Of a stretch of DNA of 64,000 nucleotides, positions 1 through 8,349 are shown piece by piece. The stretch is taken from the IMG/VR virus record IMGVR_UViG_3300043438_000976, positions 1 to 64,000 of that record. The stretch is one strand, 5' to 3'. Source of the stretch: a virus. The notes under the pieces were generated by a model. That model had not been told where the DNA came from, made no database searches, and saw nothing but the letters and a program-made list of their open reading frames with translations. Each line of letters starts with the position of its first letter. Position 1 is the stretch's first letter. The position numbers and the translations under genes are program-made.

Positions 1-248
1 TGATCACCTGCATGAACGGCTCCGTCGCAAAATAGCCGACCCATCTGCTCAACCTGCCGAGCTTTGTAGATGTTTGTGCCGCCAAAATTAAGAAAAGCCC
101 CAGGGGTAGTAGCACTAGGAATATCTGCGGGACCAGAGATAATTTGAACATTGTGTCCTGCCTTTCGTAAGAGATTAGGTACATGAGTCTTCCACTGACC
201 CGTGTACCTAGTCTCAACTGATTCTAAATCAACGAGAAAAACTGTCAT
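1..248 (-). CDS. Partial phage protein, possibly glycosyltransferase-like (3' end outside window)
   Basis: An open frame starts at an ATG at 248 and runs off the left edge, giving 82 codons of an N-terminus that begins MTVFLVDLESVETRYTG. The hydrophobic first strand (VFLVDLE), the later VQIISGP and the LNFGGTN segment look like the start of a Rossmann-type fold. I associate this type of start with glycosyltransferase-annotated proteins of marine T4-like phages, but that is memory of a family and no catalytic motif is visible here. It overlaps the end of the upstream 84-residue gene by 20 bases, so the two are probably cotranscribed. Its C-terminal part is needed to settle the function. Confidence 0.6.
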   Translation of the reverse strand, partial: MTVFLVDLESVETRYTGQWKTHVPNLLRKAGHNVQIISGPADIPSATTPGAFLNFGGTNIYKARQVEQMGRLFCDGAVHAGD

Positions 249-483
249 TTCTGTTGTATTGTGGACGAGGGTTTTTACCCTTGTATTCAGTGCGAGGCCG
301 ACGTTCACCTCCGCTGTTCCAACGCTGATAATTCTTGTATTCTGGAGAGCGATACAAGTCTGCTGGATTAAAATCCAACAAGTTGAAACGGCAATAATCA
401 AGCCACTTATCGAGATCATCAAAGATCTTTTCAACTTCGGGTTTCATGAACAGGGTTTTTTGAATGTAATTTGGCTGTGCCAT
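229..483 (-). CDS. Small basic phage protein, unknown function
   Basis: 84 residues. The first half is helical and acidic (KPEVEKIFDDLDKWLDYC) and the tail from about residue 55 is rich in Arg, Asn, Gly and Tyr (GGERRPRTEYKGKNPRP), so it is probably disordered and could bind nucleic acid. No named domain is recognised. It begins 15 bases after the upstream 127-residue gene and overlaps the next gene, so it sits inside a minus-strand operon. Confidence 0.7.
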   Translation of the reverse strand: MAQPNYIQKTLFMKPEVEKIFDDLDKWLDYCRFNLLDFNPADLYRSPEYKNYQRWNSGGERRPRTEYKGKNPRPQYNRNDSFSR

Positions 484-498
484 TTTTATAATACCTAA

Positions 499-882
499 TT
501 AAAGGGTTGAAGGAAATTTAATGAAGCAGCCATTCTCGCCGTCTTCACTTACGTCAATCCAAATCTCACGACCTGGATATCTTGCAGAAATAGTTCCGTG
601 AAGATCACGGCTTATCATTTCGCAGGATTTATGGTTAAGTTCGAGTGTGCCATCTGTGTAGCAGTGCTCTAACCAACGCTTAAACTGAATAAACTCAATA
701 TCACGATCATCGTGAAATACTTGAATATAGATTTTAAAATGGAAAATATGACGGTGCGGAGTACCAAGGAAGCTAACATCATACATGTCGCCTGTTTTAA
801 GTTTAGGATCTGTGGCCGCTGCGGGATACAGATGAACACCTTCCTTGCGAAAGGTAACCCAAATCATATTAAGATCAGTCAT
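499..882 (-). CDS. Conserved phage protein, weak resemblance to a tunnelling (T-) fold
   Basis: 127 residues. The centre has an HRHIFHFKIYIQVFHDDRD segment followed by IEFIQFKRWLEH, and near the C-terminus LNHKSCEMI then EIWIDVSEDGENG. The order HxH strand, acidic loop plus helix, polar helix and final strand is reminiscent of the QueD/PTPS tunnelling fold, but the zinc-site HGH and the catalytic Cys are absent. I therefore call it only a conserved phage protein. It overlaps the 68-residue gene upstream by 8 bases and lies two genes downstream of the TGT/DpdA-like enzyme, which is why the fold resemblance is worth recording. Confidence 0.7.
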   Translation of the reverse strand: MTDLNMIWVTFRKEGVHLYPAAATDPKLKTGDMYDVSFLGTPHRHIFHFKIYIQVFHDDRDIEFIQFKRWLEHCYTDGTLELNHKSCEMISRDLHGTISARYPGREIWIDVSEDGENGCFIKFPSTL

Positions 883-1081
883 TAACTAATTCCTTTGCAA
901 GAGATTTAATCTCTGAATCGGTTAGGAAAAATTGATAGTTTGAAGTAAAGTCAACTTCACCATCTTTGTTAAAACATTCTTGAATAAACTGTACATGGTT
1001 TAAATCTGTAGGAGTAAGACATTTTTTACTTTGTACTCGAAGTCTAAACGCTTTATTTTCTTTAACTGTAAACTCTTTCAT
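875..1081 (-). CDS. Small phage protein, unknown
   Basis: 68 residues, rich in Lys, Phe and Asn, with no recognised motif. Its ATG overlaps the stop of the upstream 172-residue gene in an ATGA junction, and its end overlaps the start of the next gene by 8 bases. This tight coupling is the main support that it is real. Confidence 0.65.
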   Translation of the reverse strand: MKEFTVKENKAFRLRVQSKKCLTPTDLNHVQFIQECFNKDGEVDFTSNYQFFLTDSEIKSLAKELVND

Positions 1082-1596
1082 TTTGCTATTTCGTCCTCTT
1101 TATATTGATCCCAATCGGTAAACTTATTACTATCCAACAAGTCGTGCAACCTATGCGTCCAAACTCCTGCATTAGTTGCTTCAAAATCTTTGTCGTCTAG
1201 CTTTATTGTAGCATTATAATTGAACTGTGTCAAGTAGGGTAGCTTAACAGAAATCATCGAAATGAATTTTCTTTGCTCATTCAGTCCCGTTTCCAAAATA
1301 TCTTCTGCATATTTGCAATCAAAATCTAGAGTACACCAAAAATCTTGTTTCAAAAGAGCCATAATCATTAGTTTCCAATTTTCGAGTTCTTCTGTACTTC
1401 TTGGTTTAAAACTTTGATTTGCTCCAAAGTATACATGTTTTACTTTTTCTTGTTTTGCAAGCAGTAATACTTCGGCTGGATTTTGGACACCTGTTACAAA
1501 CAAAGTGTCCATTCCATATGCCGCAGTATGTTCAATTTCTTTTCCTGTAAAGAAAATTACCTGATCACTAGTGCCCGTTGCATAATCACGATTCAT
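1078..1596 (-). CDS. Conserved phage protein of unknown function
   Basis: 172 residues with a regular alpha/beta character: TLFVTGVQNPAEVLLLAK and VKHVYFGANQSF look like alternating strands and helices. A conserved-looking C-terminal segment contains FNYNATIKLDDKDFEATN followed by WTHRLHDLLD. I know proteins of this type from marine T4-like phages but know no function. It overlaps the end of the DpdA-like gene by 11 bases, so both are translated from one message. Confidence 0.75.
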   Translation of the reverse strand: MNRDYATGTSDQVIFFTGKEIEHTAAYGMDTLFVTGVQNPAEVLLLAKQEKVKHVYFGANQSFKPRSTEELENWKLMIMALLKQDFWCTLDFDCKYAEDILETGLNEQRKFISMISVKLPYLTQFNYNATIKLDDKDFEATNAGVWTHRLHDLLDSNKFTDWDQYKEDEIAK

Positions 1597-3223
1597 TAAT
1601 AATTCCTTCTTCTAAAGAACGTAGGTCGTCATCGTCTGGATTTTCTAAATCTACTTCCGACGAAGTAGTAACTTCTTCAATTTCGAATAAGTTGTTAAAC
1701 TTGTTTTGAGCAGGACCGCCTTGCAAGCGAGAACCTTCTAAACTCTTTAAGAAAGGCATAGCTTGTTCGATCATTGCAAATGCTTCTGCTTTATCCTTAG
1801 TATTGAATAGATCCTCTACAAAGGTATTAAAGTATAACACATTTCTAGGAACCCAGTCACTGTGTTCGTCGCTCATATCAGAGCCCTTAACTTTTTTCCA
1901 ATGTGTCCAATGTAGCTTGCCGGAAGTCTTGGCAATCTCAATATCCATTAACTGTTGAGCACGTTGTACCGCAACAATATGACACTCAACATTATGACCC
2001 ATCATCAATGCATAGGCAAAACTATCCCACGATGTTTTGTTTGGAATCTTACCTAGTTTATTAAGTCTCGGCACAGTGTTATAGTGAGCAGGATTTAAGT
2101 GATCAAACTTAGCACCATTTAATTCTGCGTCAGTCTTTCTCTCGCCTAGATCATAGTAGGCAATATCCTTCATTGTTAGTCTGCGACCGATTGACGATTC
2201 GAATGGGAACGGGATATCTGATCCTGAAAGTGCTTTGTTATCTGGGGCTTTGTCCATAATAACACTCCACCTTTTTGGCGTGTGGACTGCGTTTGTGTAG
2301 ACAAGTCCGTGTGCTGTTGCGATGAACGGTGAGGCACAGTCAAAAGATATGGTAAGCTCTTCATTAATATGTTTCCTAATTTGTCGTTGAATCAAAGTTA
2401 AGTAACAACTCCAGTCGAGTTGTGCTGTACCCAAGAAGTGGATCCAGTTTTTGCCCTTCAGCAAACCATCTTCACGCAAGGTCATTAGACGCTTGAGTGT
2501 AATATCCATCTTGCACATATTGGCACCACCGAAGGCCCAACCTTCTGCTTCGCGACCTGCATACTTACCTTTAGGATCGCTGAATTCTTTTACACCTGCA
2601 TACCACTTTTCAGCAGTGTCCCAATCTGAACCTTGTAAAACATTGAGCCATTTAGTTTGGCCTAATCGATTCATTAGGAAGTAATCGTTGTTGTAGCGAG
2701 TCTTGTCTAAACAGTCATCGAATGTTTTTAAGCCTGTCTTTGGACTATGGATGTGATCGCAAGCCCATGTAGGAACGTCTAACATCATTGACCAGTCGGC
2801 TGTGAGCTCGAGCCATTCTAAAATACTTTGGCGTGTCTTAGTAGCACTTTTACCTTCAAAGTCTAACCAGTCAAACTTTAGAACGCCCTTACCAATTTGG
2901 TATCCGCCGGAGTCTCCCAGAATCATTGTATTCCCGCGATCACGTTGTTGGATCATTGACTCCTGCGTTATACTCTTATTCAAGTCCAACTGTGCGTGAC
3001 CCGCAGAGTATAGACCGTACTTGTATGTGAAATATCCTTGTTCAGGATTTAAAAAATTCATACCTTCAATACCACGATCAAATCCTGCCGGAACTCGAGC
3101 TTTAGGCACGAATTCTTCTAGTCGTTGTTTGGCAACATAGGTACTATAGAAACTACTAATAGCTGGCAAATAGACAGCATAGTCTTTCTGTAATGGTGTT
3201 AGGTTAACTTGTTGTTTCGTCAT
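1586..3223 (-). CDS. dpdA: TGT-like base-exchange enzyme, probable DpdA (7-deazaguanine DNA modification)
   Basis: 545 residues with the core signatures of the queuine tRNA-guanine transglycosylase fold. DSGGYQ at 104-109 corresponds to the TGT DSGGFQ acid motif, DVP at 149-151 to the second Asp region, FGGAN at 231-235 to the GGLAVGE substrate loop, and FDCASPF at 295-300 to the TGT segment FDCVxPTR that carries the nucleophilic Asp. The protein is much longer than bacterial TGT (about 375) and its C-terminus lacks a clear CxCxxC...H zinc site (only HNVECH is present). In phages, such long divergent TGTs are DpdA enzymes that insert 7-deazaguanines into DNA. The last 40 residues are very acidic. 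No folE, queE or queC is in the window, so the precursor may come from the host or from genes outside. A tRNA or other role cannot be excluded. Confidence 0.75.
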   Translation of the reverse strand: MTKQQVNLTPLQKDYAVYLPAISSFYSTYVAKQRLEEFVPKARVPAGFDRGIEGMNFLNPEQGYFTYKYGLYSAGHAQLDLNKSITQESMIQQRDRGNTMILGDSGGYQIGKGVLKFDWLDFEGKSATKTRQSILEWLELTADWSMMLDVPTWACDHIHSPKTGLKTFDDCLDKTRYNNDYFLMNRLGQTKWLNVLQGSDWDTAEKWYAGVKEFSDPKGKYAGREAEGWAFGGANMCKMDITLKRLMTLREDGLLKGKNWIHFLGTAQLDWSCYLTLIQRQIRKHINEELTISFDCASPFIATAHGLVYTNAVHTPKRWSVIMDKAPDNKALSGSDIPFPFESSIGRRLTMKDIAYYDLGERKTDAELNGAKFDHLNPAHYNTVPRLNKLGKIPNKTSWDSFAYALMMGHNVECHIVAVQRAQQLMDIEIAKTSGKLHWTHWKKVKGSDMSDEHSDWVPRNVLYFNTFVEDLFNTKDKAEAFAMIEQAMPFLKSLEGSRLQGGPAQNKFNNLFEIEEVTTSSEVDLENPDDDDLRSLEEGIINES

Positions 3224-3575
3224 GTTCTTTACTTAATATTATTGTAGCATCTAATTGTATCTTGGCCTTCTTTAAATTGCCCAAGGCAATATTAATAGCA
3301 GGATGTTCTCGGGCCAATGCTTCAAGTTGCAATTCTTCGTCACGCTTCTTTCGAGCCCAGTCAAGCAATGCTACTGCTTCACTGGTCATTGATACACTAG
3401 CATAGCTGCTGGCTAACTCTTGCCACGATGAACCGTCATACACTTCTATATTATGATTAGAGGTATTATATCTCATCATACCTGCTGATTGGTTTCCGGA
3501 AGGAATGTAAGGATTCATTGGACTGCCTCCAGTTACCTGGAGGTATAGTCCACTGTGGGTTAACCCTTTTATCAT
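3204..3575 (-). CDS. Small conserved phage protein with YNGSxW-type module
   Basis: 123 residues. Residues about 30-52 carry GMMRYNTSNHNIEVYDGSSW, a short beta module that recurs in phage fibre-type proteins and is also present in the fibre block of this window. The C-terminal half is a charged helix (LLDWARKKRDEELQLEALA). A virion or assembly role is plausible but not shown. It overlaps the DpdA-like gene by 20 bases and its start overlaps the clamp stop (ATGA). Confidence 0.7.
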   Translation of the reverse strand: MIKGLTHSGLYLQVTGGSPMNPYIPSGNQSAGMMRYNTSNHNIEVYDGSSWQELASSYASVSMTSEAVALLDWARKKRDEELQLEALAREHPAINIALGNLKKAKIQLDATIILSKEHDETTS

Positions 3576-4306
3576 GCCTGTGCTGGAATAATATATTTGT
3601 AAGTAGCTAGACCGCTATCTAATGTAATCTGCATAGCACCTTCATTGCTAAAACTAACTTTGGCATTGTTTGCATCGGCAATTTTAAGAATGCTCAATAC
3701 ACTTTGAACAGGCCATGTCCATCCTTTATTTAGGCTACCAGTAACACCTGTTGCAAAAATAAATTCACCACCGTGTGTACTTTGGTCACCAAATGTAAAC
3801 TTTAAATTACCACCATCAGTCTTTGCAAGGAATGTAGTGTGCTCGTTGTTTGCAGCCGCCTGGAACTGAAAACGTTGTACACTTTGAACGCTGGGCTCGA
3901 TCTCGACATCCCATCTAACTCCGCGAAACTTAACAGTCTTTAACTTTTCGTTAATGATGTCAGTGTTCATAAAACGGTAATCGTTCTTAAAATCCTTGGT
4001 CTTATTTTCAAAGTGCAAACCAGTTGGGATAGTATCGCCATTACGGTCTGCGGTAGTAACTTCAATCTTAGCATCTTCTTTATACTCAGGGCAATCTAGC
4101 AAATACTTGAGTTTGTTCATTTGTGGCATACCAAATACGCCAATCATATCTGGATATGGGTTAGCAGTTTCGGCGTACATGATAACTGAACGGTCATCTG
4201 CCATACTGTCAACGGAGGTCTTTTTATCGTCTCCAGTAATTTTCACAATGTTTAGGAAACCAAGGTTATGTGTGTGACCTACGATGTCTTGAAGAATGTC
4301 TTTCAT
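3572..4306 (-). CDS. 45: DNA polymerase sliding clamp (T4 gp45-like)
   Basis: 244 residues, close to the 228 of T4 gp45. Phage clamps form a trimeric ring that tethers the polymerase to DNA and, in T4, also activates late transcription. The sequence is mostly alternating strands with no catalytic motif, as expected, and ends in a TYKYIIPAQA strand. The assignment rests on overall resemblance and on position immediately downstream of DNA polymerase. It has its own sigma70-type promoter in the 53-base gap after the polymerase, and its leader carries an AAAAGGA ribosome-binding site. Confidence 0.85.
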   Translation of the reverse strand: MKDILQDIVGHTHNLGFLNIVKITGDDKKTSVDSMADDRSVIMYAETANPYPDMIGVFGMPQMNKLKYLLDCPEYKEDAKIEVTTADRNGDTIPTGLHFENKTKDFKNDYRFMNTDIINEKLKTVKFRGVRWDVEIEPSVQSVQRFQFQAAANNEHTTFLAKTDGGNLKFTFGDQSTHGGEFIFATGVTGSLNKGWTWPVQSVLSILKIADANNAKVSFSNEGAMQITLDSGLATYKYIIPAQA

Positions 4307-4323
4307 TTTAAATCCTTTTGTTT

Positions 4324-4352
4324 AGTATATTTAGAAATTTGTATAATGTCAA
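4324..4352 (-). promoter_or_regulatory. Sigma70-type promoter before the sliding clamp
   Basis: Read on the minus strand: TTGACA (4347-4352), a 17-base spacer, then TATACT (4324-4329). The predicted start lies about 11 bases before the clamp ATG. The same stretch holds a CTAAATA motif (4328-4334), so a late start may overlap the early one. Confidence 0.7.
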
Positions 4353-4359
4353 ATAAATT

Positions 4360-7029
4360 TTATTCAAAGCTGAATAAACTGCCGAATGTATTATTTTGTG
4401 TAGTGGATTCTAAATCCCACTCTAGTACTCCAATAAGGTTTTCTAGCTTATTGTTAATAATGGTTGCCTCCATCTCCCCATGATCAAACGGAAGTTCTTG
4501 GAACCATTTCGGTAAACGCATTTCGTCAACTGGATATGCAATTGAAGTGTATCCTAATGGATTGTCTTTCATCTTGCACACAATAACTTTCATGCCGTCT
4601 ACAATACCCATCGAGTATTTGTCACCGTTCATACGTTTAAGAGTATTCCAATTAATACTAGCACGAACATGTCCGGGCATGTTGGTTCTACCCGCTTTGA
4701 CTTCTTTGGCCTGATACTCTGCAATGTTATTTGCACGTTTAGGACTACCCTTCTCCCACCCAGGCCTCTGTTTGAATTCACTTCGGAACTCACCGATACG
4801 TTCTAGAATTTCTTCTTCTTGAGCATTGTTAAGAACTTTGGTTAAAATCTCGCTTAAAAAGTTTTGCATAAATTCAGGAGTATCACTACGTTTCAAATCT
4901 AAGCCCATGGCTTTGATTTTACCTGGCTTGCCATCTATATCTTGCCTCTTACCTTCCTTGTCAAAGTACAAGATAGCGTATCGCTTCTTGGTCATAAAGA
5001 TGCCTTTGATAGCAACAAATTCTCGACCGGCCTTAATAACATCTCCTCGAGTTTTTGGGCAATGAAAATCGTCCAACATAAATTGTGGAAATGTTCCATT
5101 TACTTCTTCAGAGATAGTATCGTATAGTTGAACGACAACTTCTTTGTTCCAGGGAATTACCCCTTTATTGATATCATTTTTTAAAGTAGTGTATGCACTA
5201 AAATATACAGAGTCAGTATCACCGTATATCACACTCTTGCCGGTGTAGTTATAGTCTCCAGTAATAACTTCATTTACTTTCGAAGCCATATGCCTGGCGA
5301 TCCGTCTACCAGTAAGAGTTGTGGATTGCCCAATACGATTATCAAAGAACCTACAACCAGCGTTAAGAATAGCACCGTATAAGCTATTAAGGTTAATCTT
5401 TTTAACCAGCTGTCTTTTATCCCAATATTCTTCTTCAACTTTATTCCCCGATGCAATACATTCTTTTAATTTTGCCTGCATTTCTTTACGTTCGGCATAC
5501 CAACGTTTCAACAATCCAGGAATGATCCCTTCTTTCTCATAGGTAAAGATAGTACCGTTTGCTGAGATAACCCACGGCTGATTACTTTCAAAAATCAGTT
5601 CATAAATTTGAGCCCCACTTAGCACATCAACTCTGCCATCTTCCCAATCAACTGTGATATCAGTTACACGATCTTTTGCCATGACAAGTTCGTATTCGTT
5701 ACTGCCGAACTTGCCTTCCCAAGAGGCTGCAAAGCTAGAACCCTTTGCTATCTTACCTTCAATTTCAGCTTTGGTATAAGATTGACGTAACTGCCCAACA
5801 ATAGTTTCTGGTCCCATGTTTAATGCACGAATAGCTGACGGATACAATGAGTTAATGTCCATTGATCCAATCCAGTCATGCAATCCTTTCTTAGGATATG
5901 CAACATACGCACCAGCGGCTTGTGTTTCTAAATCATCATCACGTTTAGGACGACCCGGAACAATTAGTCCTCGATGATGAGCTTCATTTACAATGGCCTG
6001 CTCAGTTACAGCCACAGCACCCATTGTGGTCTGTAACAACACAGTACATTCATGTGCTAGTGTATTTGCTAGGTCAATAAATTTTAATTTATTATCTAGT
6101 TTATTCAGCAATGCAGTATCTTGCCTGTTGTATTCAATAAACTTGCGGAAGTCATTGTTGTACAATTGATCTAGGGTACCTTCGTACTGCGTCTTAGTTT
6201 CACCTACCTCCATCTCTCCAATTGCATCCAATCGGTATGTATGTCGCTCTTCATAGGTGTACTTGCGGTACAACTCGAGACTGTCCAAATGAACACGACC
6301 AACAAGATCATAAGTAATAGCCTTTTTTCCATACTTCTCGTACTCCCGTTTCTTGGGGAACTGGTCCCATAGACATAACCTACGGGTATCTTCTTTGCTA
6401 AGAACTTTAATGATGCGGTTGACAGTATAAGGCATATCGTATCCTTCACTGTTCCATCCGCTTAAAATATCTGCATCTTGAATCAAGCCCAGGAATGTTT
6501 CCAACATTTCGTATTCTGTTTCAAACAGCATTGTGTTAGGAAAGTCTTTTACCTGCTCTACTGCTTGCTCCATTGTCAGTGTCTTTGGGGGGACTGCAAG
6601 ACATACTAATGTATCTAACCATTGTAGGTGGACAGAAATCGCAGTAATTGGCATGAACGCATCTTCAGGAGTACTGTAACCACGTTCTGGATCAAAGTCT
6701 ACTTCAATGTCCCAAAATGCTACATTGAGCTTAGGAGCATCTTTGCCTAAATAGTTTTCTTCTAGGCATCGGAATACAGGATTAATATCATTTTCAAAGA
6801 GTTTCTTTCCTGAATGAATTCGGGTTTCTTTTTGGAACTCTTTGTAATTTTTGACAGAAACTTTGCTAAGAGGATCACCGTAAATTGAACGATATTTTCC
6901 TTTAGAGTCTGGGTAGTATAATACATATTTGGCAGGATAATCTTGAAAGATTCTGCCTTTTTTGGGATCACGCTCAACGACGCGAATAACGTCCTTGTCG
7001 CGATCCCACATTGAATCGACGTAGCTCAT
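4360..7029 (-). CDS. 43: Family B DNA polymerase (T4 gp43-like) with 3'-5' exonuclease
   Basis: 889 residues (T4 gp43 has 898). Exonuclease motif I is DIE with D107 and E109, Exo II is in GWNSEGYD (193-198) and Exo III is YNRQD (300-304). Polymerase motif A is MDINSLYPS (D391), motif B is KKINLNSLYG (543-552) and motif C is YGDTDS (D604, D606). All catalytic acids are present, so both activities should be intact. The C-terminus ends FGSLFSFE, which resembles the hydrophobic clamp-binding tail of T4 gp43. It replicates the phage genome together with the clamp (gene downstream) and clamp loader (25.6 kb). An AAAGGAG site lies just before the ATG. An inverted repeat TTTGTAG/CTACAAA sits in the leader, but no clear consensus promoter was found. 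Confidence 0.97.
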   Translation of the reverse strand: MSYVDSMWDRDKDVIRVVERDPKKGRIFQDYPAKYVLYYPDSKGKYRSIYGDPLSKVSVKNYKEFQKETRIHSGKKLFENDINPVFRCLEENYLGKDAPKLNVAFWDIEVDFDPERGYSTPEDAFMPITAISVHLQWLDTLVCLAVPPKTLTMEQAVEQVKDFPNTMLFETEYEMLETFLGLIQDADILSGWNSEGYDMPYTVNRIIKVLSKEDTRRLCLWDQFPKKREYEKYGKKAITYDLVGRVHLDSLELYRKYTYEERHTYRLDAIGEMEVGETKTQYEGTLDQLYNNDFRKFIEYNRQDTALLNKLDNKLKFIDLANTLAHECTVLLQTTMGAVAVTEQAIVNEAHHRGLIVPGRPKRDDDLETQAAGAYVAYPKKGLHDWIGSMDINSLYPSAIRALNMGPETIVGQLRQSYTKAEIEGKIAKGSSFAASWEGKFGSNEYELVMAKDRVTDITVDWEDGRVDVLSGAQIYELIFESNQPWVISANGTIFTYEKEGIIPGLLKRWYAERKEMQAKLKECIASGNKVEEEYWDKRQLVKKINLNSLYGAILNAGCRFFDNRIGQSTTLTGRRIARHMASKVNEVITGDYNYTGKSVIYGDTDSVYFSAYTTLKNDINKGVIPWNKEVVVQLYDTISEEVNGTFPQFMLDDFHCPKTRGDVIKAGREFVAIKGIFMTKKRYAILYFDKEGKRQDIDGKPGKIKAMGLDLKRSDTPEFMQNFLSEILTKVLNNAQEEEILERIGEFRSEFKQRPGWEKGSPKRANNIAEYQAKEVKAGRTNMPGHVRASINWNTLKRMNGDKYSMGIVDGMKVIVCKMKDNPLGYTSIAYPVDEMRLPKWFQELPFDHGEMEATIINNKLENLIGVLEWDLESTTQNNTFGSLFSFE

Positions 7030-7099
7030 TTTTTTCTCCTTTGTAGTTTGTGGCCTACAAATACCAACATGATCATTTATGGCTGATCAAACCTTTCTC

Positions 7100-7387
7100 T
7101 TATATATTTAATAGTCTAACGTATCCAACAATGTCAATAGTGACTAATAGTAGATAGTTTGCAACCATGCCAGTACTCTTACGAGTCCAAGCAGCCCACC
7201 CGAATATTGCACATTGTAAAATGAATATAGGATATAGATAGAAAAATAAAGGATCAGTTGCTCCTGCGGCCAATGTTAAGGAACATCCGAGACTCATTAG
7301 CCAGGCAGCAATTTCTAATGAAAATCGAGTTGGCCACTCTCGATAATCAGTTCTCGCCCAATTATATATTTTTTGGACAAGGCCCAT
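7100..7387 (-). CDS. Small integral membrane protein
   Basis: 95 residues. A cationic amphipathic N-terminus (about 1-22) is followed by three hydrophobic segments near residues 25-42, 46-66 and 76-93, with a short WTRK loop before the last. No known family is recognised. Its ATG overlaps the stop of the DsbA-like gene by one base (TAATG), so it is coupled to it. Confidence 0.7.
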   Translation of the reverse strand: MGLVQKIYNWARTDYREWPTRFSLEIAAWLMSLGCSLTLAAGATDPLFFYLYPIFILQCAIFGWAAWTRKSTGMVANYLLLVTIDIVGYVRLLNI

Positions 7388-7656
7388 TAATCTTCCTTAC
7401 GAAAACTGTGACCGCTAATATCAACAATAGTTTCCAAATCATCAAACTCACGGAACACTTGATCCCATGTATCTTTTTGTGCAATCTTGATAGCCTTCTT
7501 GATAACGCTTGGCTTGACTTCAAGTTCCTCTGCAACAGCTTTGATTGTTTCATTCAATCCTTCTGTTAAGTCTTGAATTTCCTGCATAACTGTCATACCT
7601 TCTGCGACAATCTGCTTAATCTTTGCTTGCTCTGGTGCACCGAATGCTTTTGACAT
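7387..7656 (-). CDS. dsbA: DsbA-like double-stranded DNA-binding protein (T4 late-transcription regulator family)
   Basis: 89 residues, the same length as T4 DsbA, a small helical protein that binds double-stranded DNA near late promoters. The central LNETIKAVAEELEVKPS followed by IKKAIKIAQKD has the spacing of the T4 protein's YNELIKDI...ELGV...LLALYHKD region as I remember it. Similarity is modest, so the role is an inference. It has its own strong promoter (7680-7708) and an AGGAG site, consistent with early expression. Confidence 0.6.
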   Translation of the reverse strand: MSKAFGAPEQAKIKQIVAEGMTVMQEIQDLTEGLNETIKAVAEELEVKPSVIKKAIKIAQKDTWDQVFREFDDLETIVDISGHSFRKED

Positions 7657-7679
7657 AAATTAATCTCCTGTGAACATTA

Positions 7680-7708
7680 AGTATATACTAATGCAACCAC
7701 AGTGTCAA
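7680..7708 (-). promoter_or_regulatory. Sigma70-type promoter before the DsbA-like gene
   Basis: Minus strand TTGACA (7703-7708), 17-base spacer, TATACT (7680-7685). The expected start is about 17 bases before the ATG at 7656, and the leader contains AGGAG. Confidence 0.7.
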
Positions 7709-7712
7709 ACTT

Positions 7713-8348
7713 TTATTCGTAAGTTACTGTATCGGAGTCGCCCAATCGCCATTTGGGGTTTGTTTCTACAACCCATTTTTTTGTAGCAACTTTAAAATCT
7801 GGAAATAACATTTCTTTAGGGTTACTGGCTGCATCAAAGAATCTGCAACGATTATTGGGCTGTGCGGCATATTGTCCATTATCTAGTTGTATAAAGTTAA
7901 AACTTTTGTGATCTTCGGGCCACTCTGAGTAGCTAGTGTCTATAACATTGAGATCTGGACTAGCATTGTCTACGGTAAACATATAGTCGCCTTTGTGTAG
8001 CTGACGATCCTTGGCATAGAACTCGCAGGAAAGATTACGTAAGAACGCCTTTTGTATTACAGCAATATCATAGCTGAAGCAGTCCCATATTTGCAGTGTA
8101 TCGAGTGGTACAAACTTGTCTGGCTCTAAATCGGTGTTTCTGCTTACATAGGCATGTAAAGGTAGTTTGTCGTACAGTGCTCCGTATCTGGGCAAATAGC
8201 TTTCTATACGGAATGCTTGACTACGCAGGCTTTTGATTGACACCCATATGCACGGTTCGTATTCGCCCTGTCCTGACTTAAAATCATACAAAAATTCTTT
8301 GCGTACAAAACAATGCACCGGAGGTAAGTTTGCAACTAAGAAACTCAT
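7713..8348 (-). CDS. Conserved phage protein, unknown
   Basis: 211 residues. It reads as a beta-rich soluble protein with many aromatic residues (CFVRKEFLYDF, WVSIKSLRSQAF, QLDNGQYAAQPNNRCRFFD). I recognise the type from marine T4-like phages but no function is known to me. It ends within the spacer region of the dsbA promoter and starts one base before the end of the next gene upstream, so it belongs to the operon that begins in the 8-16 kb block. Confidence 0.75.
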   Translation of the reverse strand: MSFLVANLPPVHCFVRKEFLYDFKSGQGEYEPCIWVSIKSLRSQAFRIESYLPRYGALYDKLPLHAYVSRNTDLEPDKFVPLDTLQIWDCFSYDIAVIQKAFLRNLSCEFYAKDRQLHKGDYMFTVDNASPDLNVIDTSYSEWPEDHKSFNFIQLDNGQYAAQPNNRCRFFDAASNPKEMLFPDFKVATKKWVVETNPKWRLGDSDTVTYE

Positions 8349-8349
8349 T

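Noticed and set aside
499-882. Calling the 127-residue protein a QueD paralogue
   Set aside because: Only the strand order and an HRH segment fit; no zinc site or catalytic Cys, so the name is not supported.
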